Below, piece by piece: positions 9,611-18,977 of a DNA stretch of 64,000 bases (the stretch's first letter is position 1; every line of letters begins with the position of its first letter). The stretch lies in the NCBI RefSeq assembly GCF_024347075.1, contig NZ_AP024901.1:248001-312000 (forward strand), given 5' to 3'. The DNA is from Vibrio rarus. Its GTDB lineage: Bacteria > Pseudomonadota > Gammaproteobacteria > Enterobacterales > Vibrionaceae. The translations under genes and the position numbers were made by a program. The notes under the pieces were generated by a model that saw only the letters and a program-made list of their open reading frames with translations, ran no database searches and was not told the DNA's origin.

Positions 9611-11036
9611 TCGAGGTTGTACGCCACTTAGCCCATCATCACAGCGCGGGCATGCCGGCATTTTATTTGCAATTATGATCCCTTTCATTATGTCGATCTT
9701 TGTCTGGGGCATTGAAGGGGGTCGTGCGATACAGACGAAGGCTCGTTTGAATGATGCGGTTGAAGTTGCTACTTATGCGGTGGCCGCTCACAACAGTGAT
9801 GACAACACTGAAAATGACGCACTTGTTAAGCGATATCTTCGAGCATACATTCCTGATTATCAAGATGTGCATCTGCATGTCACTAAGATTGCCTGTGAAC
9901 ACAACTCAGCATGTACGCAAAATTTAGCTCGCAATCATAATGCAAAACGTTTTTTTGAATATCGAGTGAATGCTCAGATCAATCAGAAAGCGTGGTTTAT
10001 CAATCCTACTTTTGTGGATATGGGTAACGATTATGACGTTGCTTCGGAAGATTCGGCGCGTAAATACCAATCTCAAGCCGTAGATGTTGTTTTTGCGGCT
10101 GACTTTTCAGGGTCTATGGCTAGTTCATTGAAAAGTACCTGTCCAAATGGGCATTGTACTCACTACCATCCTGGTCAAGCTAAATATAAGATGGTGATTG
10201 AGATCATTAAAGAGATCACTGATGAGTTGCAAAAATTTAATAGTAATTTGTCGGGGAATCATAAGAATAAAGTGGCGTTTATTGGGTACAATAACTACGT
10301 GCAGCAATTAACCCAGCAATACCATCCGCAACACTATTTTTACCAAAATGACGGCAGTTCTCGTCATTCAAATGATTACCATAGTAAAACGAATACTTGT
10401 TATCAGAACTTTCTTTATGGCCATAATCAAAGTATTCGTAGTATCAGCCAAACAGTAGCAATACATACGATTGATCATATTTTTGATCTATCTTATTGGG
10501 GGAGTGATGCGGGTAAAAACTACCGATGTATATATAAACCAAGTAGTTATACGTCGAACCCTAGTTTTCATAATATGCCCATGACAGCTAATTTTACAAC
10601 ATTTAATAACGGAATTAAGAACTTTAGTCCTAGAAGCGGTACAGCTTCGTATGTGGGATTGATTCGAGCTGCACAACTTGCCGATAGTCCGCAGGCTGAT
10701 GAACCGCGTAGACTGATTATTTTGCTTTCTGATGGACAAGACTCTCACCAAGGGATAACACGTAAGTTGGCAAACCCAGGTTCACATCATATTGGTTTAT
10801 GTGACAAAATTCGTGACCATTTTAATAATCCATCACACTCTACCAGTCATTGGACAAGCACTCATAAAGAAGTCAAAGCTCGCCTTGCGGTTATAGGTTT
10901 TGATTATCCTGTAAACAGTAATACTGGGCTTAGAGACTGTGTGGGTAAAGATAATATTTACGATGCCGAAAATAAGGACGCGATCAAGGACAAAATTTTG
11001 GAGCTAATCAGTGAAGAAATAGGGCATCTTAATTAG
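9600..11036 (+). CDS. tadG: Tad-associated von Willebrand factor A protein TadG
   Basis: TadG proteins have a hydrophobic N-terminal TadE/TadG-like segment (here about residues 16-40, HAGILFAIMIPFIMSIFVWG) and a large extracytoplasmic von Willebrand A domain. The MIDAS metal site motif DFSGSM is at about residue 167. The later LIILLSDGQDSH matches the conserved strand after a long insertion rich in His, Asn, Tyr and Cys (about 180-330). I chose the ATG just inside the end of the OmpA-like gene over the TTG one codon upstream. It ends the tad operon; the gap after it has no gene. Confidence 0.85.
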   Translation: MYSSRGCTPLSPSSQRGHAGILFAIMIPFIMSIFVWGIEGGRAIQTKARLNDAVEVATYAVAAHNSDDNTENDALVKRYLRAYIPDYQDVHLHVTKIACEHNSACTQNLARNHNAKRFFEYRVNAQINQKAWFINPTFVDMGNDYDVASEDSARKYQSQAVDVVFAADFSGSMASSLKSTCPNGHCTHYHPGQAKYKMVIEIIKEITDELQKFNSNLSGNHKNKVAFIGYNNYVQQLTQQYHPQHYFYQNDGSSRHSNDYHSKTNTCYQNFLYGHNQSIRSISQTVAIHTIDHIFDLSYWGSDAGKNYRCIYKPSSYTSNPSFHNMPMTANFTTFNNGIKNFSPRSGTASYVGLIRAAQLADSPQADEPRRLIILLSDGQDSHQGITRKLANPGSHHIGLCDKIRDHFNNPSHSTSHWTSTHKEVKARLAVIGFDYPVNSNTGLRDCVGKDNIYDAENKDAIKDKILELISEEIGHLN

Positions 11037-11460
11037 CTCTATCTTGGTGTAAATCATAGCCGTTATATGAGTTTATGGATTGTATCCATCATGCTCAGCA
11101 GTGATGGCAGCGTAATGAGTCATCGACGAGTCACTTTATTAAGTGCTGTCCAGTACGTTGTGGGCAGCACTTAAGCTGATAGGTTACTCACCAATTTAAT
11201 TAATAAAAAATCTTATTTAACATAACATACATTATACGCACTTATAGCGTAAGCGAAAAATGGTAGCGCTGGGCAAAGTAATGATCAACTCCGTCAGTTC
11301 TCTACAACCATTAAAGGTACTGGAAACGAAGATAATAATCGTTTAGCGATAGAGACATAAATGTTTAGTTCTGTATGCCTACCAATAACCGTGCCCTGCT
11401 CTTTCTCATTCATAGGAGTAAAGCATCGAGTAGCGTTAACGGTAAATCCAATTTTGCGAA
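11037..11460. other. Intergenic region after tadG
   Basis: I see no supportable gene in this 424-bp gap between the converging tadG and VOC genes. It contains one strong inverted repeat (listed separately). The right half is open in the minus frame for about 60 codons but without a start context or a recognisable family. Confidence 0.6.
11139..11174. terminator. Hairpin after the tad operon
   Basis: TTAAGTGCTG pairs perfectly with CAGCACTTAA across a 16-nt spacer, and two more G-C pairs (CC/GG) can extend the stem inward. It lies about 100 bp after tadG. There is no clear run of T on the exit side, so it may be a Rho-type or processed end rather than a classical intrinsic terminator. Confidence 0.4.
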
Positions 11461-11868
11461 CTACATGTGATCTTGGCAAAATCGAAATAAGTATCCATCG
11501 GGACTCTGAATTATAAACTGCCGTTGTGTTATCCGCTTAGTGCCACATTGGTATGGCTTATCTTCAATTGCTAGATAAATGCAGTTGGGTTCCGTTAGTG
11601 TGACATGATGGTACAAGGCGTCTATATCATCCACATCCCATTGCAAATTCATGCCACGGCCTAATGGAAATTGCATTTCACCACTTATCCATTTCCTGCT
11701 GTTGCTGTCAATTTGTTCAAGCATCAAGTCAACACCTTGGCGGCTTAAGAACACGAATTTATCTTGTGGACGTTGGTATTTTACGCAGAACCTCAACACG
11801 TTAATAAAAAAACGTTTGCTCACTTCTACATCAAAACAATACAGTTCTGGCACGACACGTAACGTCAT
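11461..11868 (-). CDS. VOC-family (glyoxalase/bleomycin-resistance fold) protein
   Basis: This 135-residue protein has the paired beta-alpha-beta-beta-beta layout of the vicinal oxygen chelate superfamily: an N-terminal module with VPELYCFDVEVSKRFFINVL and a C-terminal module ending QFIIQSPDGYLFRFCQ. The final DPxGxxx-F pattern is typical of bleomycin-resistance-like members. Substrate cannot be told from sequence. It is monocistronic, facing the tad operon. Confidence 0.72.
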   Translation of the reverse strand: MTLRVVPELYCFDVEVSKRFFINVLRFCVKYQRPQDKFVFLSRQGVDLMLEQIDSNSRKWISGEMQFPLGRGMNLQWDVDDIDALYHHVTLTEPNCIYLAIEDKPYQCGTKRITQRQFIIQSPDGYLFRFCQDHM

Positions 11869-12142
11869 TCATTCCTCATCAGAGCATTTTTATAAGCGGT
11901 GAAAAACTTAGATTATCATCTTTGTTATTGTTTAAACGCGCTAATGATTGCAAAAAGTAGCATGTAATTTAATTTCATATAAGATTTACATCGCCTAAAT
12001 ATAAACCAACCAACGCATTGGTTTATAAAGATTTTTAGTAATTCATGGTTAAATTAGCTTATGACTTATTGATTGTTTTGGTATTACACGGTTGGGTTTA
12101 TGACATAAATACCATTAGTTATAGTGCGTCAGTAAGGTAAAA

Positions 12143-12166
12143 AACAAGAGCCTTATTGCTCTTGTT
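12143..12166 (-). terminator. Intrinsic terminator of the vxr operon
   Basis: AACAAGAGC pairs perfectly with GCTCTTGTT around a 6-nt loop. Read on the minus strand, the stem runs into TTTTTT. The upstream half of the stem is the last codons of the yoaH-like gene, including its stop, so the terminator is partly coding. Confidence 0.85.
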
Positions 12167-12308
12167 GCTTGTTAAATTCAGCTCTTATTTCTTCTGCAAC
12201 CACTTTTATGGCTTGCGCTGTACTGATCCCTTCAGCCATAAGAGCTTGTATACGCTCTACCGCTTTTTGTTGTTCCTCATGGGTCAACGGGGGTAAATCA
12301 TCAAACAT
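12153..12308 (-). CDS. UPF0181 (YoaH-like) small protein
   Basis: This 51-codon gene encodes [20 protein letters not shown] followed by a helical segment. It closely matches the UPF0181/YoaH family, whose function is unknown. It has a good Shine-Dalgarno (AGGAG, 6 nt before the ATG). It follows the vxrC-like gene after 22 bp on the same strand and ends at the operon terminator, so it is probably the last gene of the vxr operon. Confidence 0.85.
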   Translation of the reverse strand: MFDDLPPLTHEEQQKAVERIQALMAEGISTAQAIKVVAEEIRAEFNKQQEQ

Positions 12309-12330
12309 GGTAACTCCTAATTATCACGAC

Positions 12331-13215
12331 CTACTCTTCTGTAAAATCGATGGTTTTACTAATAATTCGTTTATCTTGAAACAGGATTGGGCCTTGCCAT
12401 TGAGACTGTGTCATTGAAACATTCACAACATAACGGTCAGGTGGCAAAGCATTGGACGGTAGCTTAACAGGATAGTTAGATTCATACGACTTATTCCACA
12501 CTGTATTATACTGACCATCTTTATAGTCGTAGACCGTCACCTTCTGTACTGGTAATGGGCAATAACGATTGAGTAAACGTTTTTTATCCACCACCCAACT
12601 GTCATTTGAAGCCCAACGCACCACATGCACAGGATCGGGATGACTCATTATTAGCCAATGAGTCCACTTTCGCATCTGATTGTCTTCGATAATCAGTTGG
12701 TACAAACCGGACTTTAAAGGTTTATTTAAACTGTATGTCGCTTCCGTACGTTGCAAAGTACGGTTGTCATCGGTAACTTGTGCAAAGGCTCTTTGATCGA
12801 TGACATTTTTCGATACCGTCGCATCAGGCCAAGCGGTTAATCGAACAGACTTTAAAGCTTGCTCGGTCAAAATGCTCAAACCCAGCTTGTTGGATAAACG
12901 TCCCGGCCGCTGTATCGCCACCTTTTCAATGGTAATAGAATCAATCCAAGTGGGTAACCCCTCAGCAATCAACCCTTTACCACAATCTTTTTCCGTTGCT
13001 TGTTTCAACAAAGCATCTAAATGAGGCTCAATATGCTCTGTAGACTCCTGCTGCCAAACCTGCACCATTAAATCGAACATGCCACTAAGGTCATCTTCTA
13101 ATAATTTTTTGTGCATTTGCGTAATAATATTGCTTTCTTCAAACCATTGCGCATTAGCCGTCATGGGTGCAACGGCCAGCGGCAGCAAAAGTAACGGGGC
13201 TAACCAAGCTTTCAT
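12331..13215 (-). CDS. vxrC: DUF2861 periplasmic protein (VxrC-like)
   Basis: This 294-residue protein has a signal peptide (MKAWLAPLLLLPLAVAPMTA) and no membrane helix after it, so it is predicted periplasmic. It belongs by position and sequence character to the DUF2861 proteins encoded after the VxrAB two-component system of Vibrio; VxrC may modulate the sensor. Its ATG overlaps the stop of vxrB (TAATG). It contains two cysteines far apart (GLIAEG region and NRYCPLP). Confidence 0.8.
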   Translation of the reverse strand: MKAWLAPLLLLPLAVAPMTANAQWFEESNIITQMHKKLLEDDLSGMFDLMVQVWQQESTEHIEPHLDALLKQATEKDCGKGLIAEGLPTWIDSITIEKVAIQRPGRLSNKLGLSILTEQALKSVRLTAWPDATVSKNVIDQRAFAQVTDDNRTLQRTEATYSLNKPLKSGLYQLIIEDNQMRKWTHWLIMSHPDPVHVVRWASNDSWVVDKKRLLNRYCPLPVQKVTVYDYKDGQYNTVWNKSYESNYPVKLPSNALPPDRYVVNVSMTQSQWQGPILFQDKRIISKTIDFTEE

Positions 13216-13877
13216 TAGCTTTTCATCTTATAACCAACACCGCGTAACGTTTCGATATCAATACCCGCTAGTTTTTGGCGTAATTGTAAAACGTGGGTGT
13301 CCACAGTGCGTGTTGTTGGGAAGTGATTATAACCCCAAACATGATCAAGCAATTCATCACGAGTGAATACACGGCCAAGGTTACTGGCTAAAAACGTCAG
13401 TAAATCGAACTCAGTTCGAGTCAGCACTATGCTATTACCTTGGTAGTAGACTTCACGGGTGGCTTTATCAATCACCAAATTTTCCGTAATGACTTTAGAG
13501 TCGTTTGCTTCGGGTTCGCCACCTGGAGAACGTAAATTGGCACGAATGCGTGCAAACAACTCCGCTTCCGCAAAGGGTTTAGTCAAATAATCATCTGCGC
13601 CAGCGTCTAGACCAGACACTTTATCTTTTACCGTAACCAAGGCGGTCAACAGAATCACTGGAACGGATTTAATCTCTTTCCATTCTGCTAATTTTGCAAT
13701 TGAATCGCCATCAGGCAATTGTCTGTCTAGGATAACCAAGTCTGCTTGGTCCCATAATTTAGTCGTGTCAGCAATAGTTTCTGAATGCAAACAGGTGTAA
13801 CCCGCCTGCTCTAGGCTAACCAGTAGGCCATCGGCCAAATTTTTATCGTCTTCAACAAGCAGTAACGTCTCTTCCAC
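13215..13877 (-). CDS. vxrB: Response regulator, OmpR family (VxrB-like)
   Basis: An OmpR/PhoB-type response regulator: receiver domain at about residues 1-115 with phospho-acceptor Asp51 in LVILDRQLPDG, conserved Lys in DDYLTKPF, and a C-terminal winged helix (about 125-220) ending TVDTHVLQLRQKLAGIDIETL. The start is taken as GTG with GGAG 8 nt upstream; a longer frame extends 12 codons into vxrA but has no better start. In Vibrio cholerae the VxrAB system controls type VI secretion, biofilm and cell-wall stress genes (known biology); here only the family is shown. Confidence 0.9.
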   Translation of the reverse strand: MEETLLLVEDDKNLADGLLVSLEQAGYTCLHSETIADTTKLWDQADLVILDRQLPDGDSIAKLAEWKEIKSVPVILLTALVTVKDKVSGLDAGADDYLTKPFAEAELFARIRANLRSPGGEPEANDSKVITENLVIDKATREVYYQGNSIVLTRTEFDLLTFLASNLGRVFTRDELLDHVWGYNHFPTTRTVDTHVLQLRQKLAGIDIETLRGVGYKMKS

Positions 13878-15306
13878 AAGGGATCTCCATAACAAATTTA
13901 GTTGGCGGCCCAACCAGTTTCATTTTGCCGCCCATTCTTCCTACCATTGATTCTACAATCGTTAGACCTAGGCCTAACCCTGCTTTACTGACAAAGGGTT
14001 TGCGTAGTTGCTTCCAATCTTTCGCACATAAGTCCCCTTCATCTTGAACCTCAATTTTCAGCGTGTCAGCGTTGCGATATATTTTCAAACTCACCTTGCC
14101 AACACCATATTTAATCGCATTATTCACTAAGTTATCTATGCAGGTACCCAGCCAATAAATATTCACTTGCGCATCAATGTCTCTTTCAAGAATCAATGAC
14201 ACATCCCCTGCATAATTTTCTACTTTATATTCCAACCACTCTTGCATAGAAGGCAAATACTCAGTAGCCAGCGGTTTATTATCTGACTGTAAGTAGTCTT
14301 TACTTGCTTCTGCCAATTGGCGTAATCGTCTCGTATCCTCACATAAACGACGAAACTCATCGTAAACAGACTCAGGTAAACGTTCGAACTCACGTCTAAA
14401 GCCTTCTACGGTCATCGACAAACTGGCAATAGGTGTGCGCAATTCATGGGTTAATATTTGTAGCACTAGCATGCGGCTGCGCATTTCTTGTCTTTTACTG
14501 TTCCAACGATACAAGGACCAGCCAATGATTAAGACGACATTTAATGCCCCCAATACATATAACAAATATTTGATTAAGTGATTATCATCGTGCTGTTGCC
14601 AACAAATATTGCCTCGTTCAAAAAAACATTCATTGACCTGCGATACCGGACGAAATGTCAATTCAGCCTTTTTGGCATGACGGGCTAACACATCAATATC
14701 AAACACAAAGTAACTGTCACCTTTACGTAACCAGAACTCTTTGTCTTGTAAAAACATAGGTGCGCCCGATAGCAAAGAGGCAATTCCATCACTGTGCATC
14801 ACCTGTAATCGACCGAGCAAAGTACTTGGCTTGGCAAACTTCCTTTCACTTATATGCATATAAGGTTGCAGTTCTTCAAAGCGCTCAGGATGGGCTTTCA
14901 CGTAGCGTGCCGCATAAGTACCGCCACCGGGGTGGATAGGATTCGCCCGAGCAAACCATTTGAGTGGTAATTGCGTTCCACGACACATAGCGCGTGTAAA
15001 GACTAGCGGCTCAGTCACTGCAGGGCTTAACGGAAGTTTTCCCTTACAATTTTGCTCTAAACGATATAACAGCTGTATGTCTTTTAGCGGATATTTACTG
15101 GTTTGCGGTAACATCGAGTTTGGGTCGATTAACGCTGTGGGAAAGTCTGCTTGAATAACCTGCATATCATAAACATCTTTTGCCTCTTCAAACACAAACA
15201 AGCCCACCAAAGAATCCAACCTTTGGGGTAATGTTTTGGCTACTGAAACTGGGCTAACAGCCAGTAAGCTGATGAATATTAATAAAATTCTCAAAGAGTA
15301 CAACAT
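13852..15306 (-). CDS. vxrA: Sensor histidine kinase with DUF3404 sensor domain (VxrA-like)
   Basis: A signal/anchor segment (about residues 5-23) is followed by a large periplasmic domain (about 25-245) of the DUF3404 type, a transmembrane helix (about 246-267), the HisKA box with His287 in LQILTHELRTPIASL, and an HATPase domain (N box NLVNNAIKYG, G box AGLGLGLTIVESMVG). It overlaps vxrB by 26 bases. Synteny with pntBA immediately upstream matches the Vibrio cholerae chromosome II arrangement, which strengthens the VxrA call. Confidence 0.9.
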   Translation of the reverse strand: MLYSLRILLIFISLLAVSPVSVAKTLPQRLDSLVGLFVFEEAKDVYDMQVIQADFPTALIDPNSMLPQTSKYPLKDIQLLYRLEQNCKGKLPLSPAVTEPLVFTRAMCRGTQLPLKWFARANPIHPGGGTYAARYVKAHPERFEELQPYMHISERKFAKPSTLLGRLQVMHSDGIASLLSGAPMFLQDKEFWLRKGDSYFVFDIDVLARHAKKAELTFRPVSQVNECFFERGNICWQQHDDNHLIKYLLYVLGALNVVLIIGWSLYRWNSKRQEMRSRMLVLQILTHELRTPIASLSMTVEGFRREFERLPESVYDEFRRLCEDTRRLRQLAEASKDYLQSDNKPLATEYLPSMQEWLEYKVENYAGDVSLILERDIDAQVNIYWLGTCIDNLVNNAIKYGVGKVSLKIYRNADTLKIEVQDEGDLCAKDWKQLRKPFVSKAGLGLGLTIVESMVGRMGGKMKLVGPPTKFVMEIPCGRDVTAC

Positions 15307-15409
15307 GTTTTAAACTGCAATTTGTTCACTATACTCGTAAACGGCTATCCATTCCAAACCGTACGCCATAATTGACAATGAAATGACACATATCCACTGA
15401 GATCGGGCA

Positions 15410-15441
15410 AAAGAAAAGGGAGCGTAAGCTCCCTTTTCTTT
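15410..15441 (-). terminator. Terminator after pntB
   Basis: A 14-bp perfect stem (core AAAAGGGAGC / GCTCCCTTTT) closes on a GTAA loop. On the minus strand it runs into TTTTCTTTT, so it is a strong intrinsic terminator for pntAB; a T-rich tract exists in the other direction too. Confidence 0.9.
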
Positions 15442-15460
15442 CGACTAAAATCGTACTAGA

Positions 15461-16840
15461 TCAGAGATGTTCAATTATTTTTTGGCAAGATGCTTTAGCA
15501 TCACCAAACAACATCGATGAATTGGTTTTAAAGAACAACGGGTTTTGTACCCCTGCATAACCTGTATTCATTGAACGTTTAAAAATCACCACGTTTTTAG
15601 CATCCCAAACTTCCAACACAGGCATACCAGCAATGGGGCTGCTTGGATCATCAAGGGCGGCCGGGTTCACCGTATCATTTGCGCCTATGACGAGTACTGT
15701 ATCAGTTTCAGAGAAATCATCATTGATCTCATCCATCTCTAATACAATATCATAAGGAACTTTTGCTTCCGCAAGCAACACGTTCATATGACCGGGCAAG
15801 CGACCTGCAACAGGATGAATACCAAAGCGTACCTTCACTCCTTTCGCCCTCAGTTTCTCCGTGATCTCATGCACTGGGTACTGAGCTTGAGCTACAGCCA
15901 TGCCATACCCCGGAGTAATAATGACTGATTTTGAGTTTTTCAACAGTTCCGCTACGTCTTCTGCACTAGACTCTCGATGCTCCCCTTGCGCCTCAGAGCT
16001 CGACGAGACCGACACCGTTTGTCCAAAACCACCGGCTATGACACTAATAAAAGAGCGATTCATCGCCTTACACATGATGTACGACAGTATCGCACCCGAT
16101 GAACCCACCAAAGCACCAGTGACGATCAACAGATCATTGGCGAGCATAAAGCCTGCGGCAGCGGCAGCCCAACCGGAATAAGAGTTAAGCATAGACACAA
16201 CTACTGGCATATCTGCGCCACCAATTGAGGCAACCAAATGATAACCAAATGCTAAGGCAATAACCGTCATTAGTAGTAGAGGAAATAACGCCCCATCACC
16301 GCCAAGGTACCACTTCATAAGTAACGCTGAAATGATAATAGCGGCTAAATTCAGCTTATGTTTATTAGGTAAATTTAATGGAGAAGAAGAAATGAGACCG
16401 CGCAATTTGGCAAAGGCAACGATAGAACCTGTAAAAGTCACCGCACCGATAAACACACCTAAATACACTTCCACCAAGTGGATCATATGCTCGGCATGGG
16501 TGGCCAGCACAGGGGCATCCAGTAAGCTATTGTAACCCACAAGCACCGCGGCCATTCCCACAAAACTGTGTAAAATGGCCACCAGTTCGGGCATTTCTGT
16601 CATTTCCACTTTTCTAGCGAAATAGATACCAATACCACCACCAATCACCATGGCCGTTAGAATCCACGGCACACCATCAGAATGAGGCCCTAAAATAGTG
16701 GCTAACAACGCAATGGCCATGCCGGTGATACCGTAGTAATTACCGGAGCGGGCCGTTTCTTGCTTCGACAGCCCAGCTAAACTCATAATAAAGAAAACAG
16801 CAGCAATAATATATGCGGCTTGAACTAATCCTGCAGACAT
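15461..16840 (-). CDS. pntB: NAD(P) transhydrogenase subunit beta
   Basis: PntB forms, with PntA, the proton-translocating transhydrogenase that makes NADPH from NADH using the proton gradient. Residues 1-265 contain about nine membrane helices. The cytoplasmic NADP-binding domain (about 285-459) has [16 protein letters not shown] and the conserved [11 protein letters not shown] motif. Length (459) matches the family. It lies ten bases after pntA with its own Shine-Dalgarno (AAGGAG). Confidence 0.97.
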   Translation of the reverse strand: MSAGLVQAAYIIAAVFFIMSLAGLSKQETARSGNYYGITGMAIALLATILGPHSDGVPWILTAMVIGGGIGIYFARKVEMTEMPELVAILHSFVGMAAVLVGYNSLLDAPVLATHAEHMIHLVEVYLGVFIGAVTFTGSIVAFAKLRGLISSSPLNLPNKHKLNLAAIIISALLMKWYLGGDGALFPLLLMTVIALAFGYHLVASIGGADMPVVVSMLNSYSGWAAAAAGFMLANDLLIVTGALVGSSGAILSYIMCKAMNRSFISVIAGGFGQTVSVSSSSEAQGEHRESSAEDVAELLKNSKSVIITPGYGMAVAQAQYPVHEITEKLRAKGVKVRFGIHPVAGRLPGHMNVLLAEAKVPYDIVLEMDEINDDFSETDTVLVIGANDTVNPAALDDPSSPIAGMPVLEVWDAKNVVIFKRSMNTGYAGVQNPLFFKTNSSMLFGDAKASCQKIIEHL

Positions 16841-16850
16841 ATGTTACTCC

Positions 16851-18389
16851 TTAGTCTTTACGAAACATTTCTAACATGCGTTTGGTGACAGTAAATCCAC
16901 CAAAGATGTTAATGCTAGCAATTAATACGGCGATAAAGGCGAGAAAAGTGACAACGCCACTTCCTTGTCCTATTTGTAACAAGGCACCAACGATAATAAT
17001 GCCTGAAATGGCATTAGTGACCGACATCAAAGGAGTATGTAATGCATGGGTGACGTTCCACACCACGTAGTAACCAACAATACAGGCTAAAACAAACACA
17101 GTGAAGTGAGCTAAGAAGGTAGCGGGAGCCACAGAGGCCACCCAAGCAAATGCCCCAATGCCAACCACCAAACCCAGCAATTTTTTAATGGGCGATGACG
17201 GTTTTTCCACTTTAGGTTCTGTTTTTACTTTTGTCGCTTTAGGTGTAGGTTGCGGTTGAGCCGACACCTGAATCGGTGGCGCAGGCCAAGTCACTTCCCC
17301 CTCTTTAACCACGGTCACACCACGTAACACAACATCGTCAAAGTCGATATTGATGGTGCCGTCTTTCTCTTTACACAACAATTTAAGCAGGTTAACTAAG
17401 TTAGTACCGTACAACTGGGACGATTGCGTTGGCAGACGACCCACCATATCCGTATAGCCGATCACTTTGACACCATTGGCAGTAGTGATCACTTTATCAG
17501 CTTCGGTATAAGCGCAATTACCACCGTTTGCAGCGGCAAGGTCAACGATCACACTACCCGGCTTCATGCTATCCACCATCTCTTTACTGATCAATTCAGG
17601 GGCTGGGCGTCCTGGGATCAATGCCGTAGTGATGATGATATCCACATCTTTTGCTTGAGCGGCGTACAGTTGCTGCGCTTTTTGGTTAAATTCCTCAGAC
17701 ATCTCTTTGGCATAACCGTCCCCCGCACCAGATTGCTCTTGAAAATCGACTTCCAAGAACTGAGCCCCCATAGACTCCACTTGCTCTTTAACTTCAGGGC
17801 GAACATCGAACGAACGAACAATAGCGCCAAGACTACCCGCAGCACCAATAGCCGCAAGACCGGCAACACCGGCCCCTGCCACTAATACTTTTGCTGGCGG
17901 TACTTTACCGGCTGCTGTGATTTGTCCTGTAAAGAAACGACCAAATTCATGAGCGGCTTCTACCACAGCGCGATAGCCTGCGATATTCGCCATAGAGCTC
18001 AATGCGTCTAACGCTTGAGCACGAGAAATACGTGGCACCGCATCCATTGCCATCACATTGATGTTTTTCGAGGACAGTTTTTCCATTAACTGAGGATTTT
18101 GCGCCGGCCAAATAAAACTGACGATACTTGCACCTTCATTGATCAGGGCAATTTCTTCCTCTGATGGTGCGTTCACTTTAAGGATCAGGGGTGAATGCCA
18201 AACTTCAGTGTGGTCAACAACACTGGCTCCTGCTTGTTGATAGGCTTGATTATCGAAACTGGCTAACGCCCCCGCTTCTTTTTCAATGCAAACATCAAAT
18301 CCCAATTTTATTAGCTGCTCAACCGTCTTAGGTGTCGCGGCTACACGAGTTTCACCTGACAGGCTTTCTTTAGGTACACCAATCTGCAT
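16851..18389 (-). CDS. pntA: NAD(P) transhydrogenase subunit alpha
   Basis: The N-terminal NAD-binding domain (about residues 1-380) resembles alanine dehydrogenase, with [20 protein letters not shown] and the dinucleotide site [21 protein letters not shown] Pro/Lys linker (about 375-400) leads to three or four membrane helices (about 405-495). The length of 512 residues matches the single-alpha-subunit type of gamma-proteobacteria. The operon pntAB is read on the minus strand and ends at the terminator after pntB. Confidence 0.97.
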   Translation of the reverse strand: MQIGVPKESLSGETRVAATPKTVEQLIKLGFDVCIEKEAGALASFDNQAYQQAGASVVDHTEVWHSPLILKVNAPSEEEIALINEGASIVSFIWPAQNPQLMEKLSSKNINVMAMDAVPRISRAQALDALSSMANIAGYRAVVEAAHEFGRFFTGQITAAGKVPPAKVLVAGAGVAGLAAIGAAGSLGAIVRSFDVRPEVKEQVESMGAQFLEVDFQEQSGAGDGYAKEMSEEFNQKAQQLYAAQAKDVDIIITTALIPGRPAPELISKEMVDSMKPGSVIVDLAAANGGNCAYTEADKVITTANGVKVIGYTDMVGRLPTQSSQLYGTNLVNLLKLLCKEKDGTINIDFDDVVLRGVTVVKEGEVTWPAPPIQVSAQPQPTPKATKVKTEPKVEKPSSPIKKLLGLVVGIGAFAWVASVAPATFLAHFTVFVLACIVGYYVVWNVTHALHTPLMSVTNAISGIIIVGALLQIGQGSGVVTFLAFIAVLIASINIFGGFTVTKRMLEMFRKD

Positions 18390-18546
18390 AGTTATTCCCT
18401 ACAATTAACCAAAACAAAACATAGTCCGTTTTTAGTGCGTGCTAAGAAGGTCAAATGGTACGCTTATCAGCGTACGCCGATGACACCAAAAAGCGTCTTA
18501 GTTCACTAAACACCATCTACGAACGTGTATACAATTTTCTTTCGCA

Positions 18547-18828
18547 TCATTGGTCGAAAATAGATTCGCCCGTTTGATCAATATACATTTGCGCTTTTTT
18601 CAACATTAATTCATTGGCGCTTTCTTTACTGCCTAATACATCAGAACGAATGAACTGATGTGTTTTCAGTGCATCACCTTCCCCTGAGGTAATACGTCCA
18701 GCAACTCTGAATTGACCACCTTCTGCAATAGAGTCTGCATAAATTAAATAGCCCTTATACTCTACCGGTTCAACCTCTTGCTTTTTCTCATTATTTGATG
18801 AACCAAATAAACGACTCAACCACCCCAT
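18547..18828 (-). CDS. HlyU-family protein
   Basis: This 93-residue protein (MGWLSRLFGS..., YKGYLIYADSIAEGGQFRVA, ...QMYIDQTGESIFDQ) matches the small HlyU family, annotated as transcriptional activators of haemolysin genes in some bacteria. It is not the ArsR-type winged-helix HlyU of pathogenic vibrios, so a DNA-binding role is unproven. I chose the ATG with GGAG five bases upstream; a GTG two codons earlier would overlap the Shine-Dalgarno. Confidence 0.75.
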   Translation of the reverse strand: MGWLSRLFGSSNNEKKQEVEPVEYKGYLIYADSIAEGGQFRVAGRITSGEGDALKTHQFIRSDVLGSKESANELMLKKAQMYIDQTGESIFDQ

Positions 18829-18977
18829 AAACACTCCAAAATGAATAGGCTTACCGTTACATAATCTATGTTACGGGCTACTTAAAGGCCACTGTTAATT
18901 ATTTAAATTTGTAACTATGAATGTCTTAATATTTTAAAGATAATGCCTTAAGACTGACTGGAAATAACACATAACCA

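Noticed and set aside
11294..11479. A 61-codon minus-strand ORF after the VOC gene
   Set aside because: It overlaps the VOC 3' end, lacks a ribosome site and has no recognisable motif; kept only as intergenic DNA.
18458..18475. GTACGC...GCGTAC hairpin upstream of pntA
   Set aside because: Six base pairs only, no T-run and no adjacent promoter feature; too weak to call.
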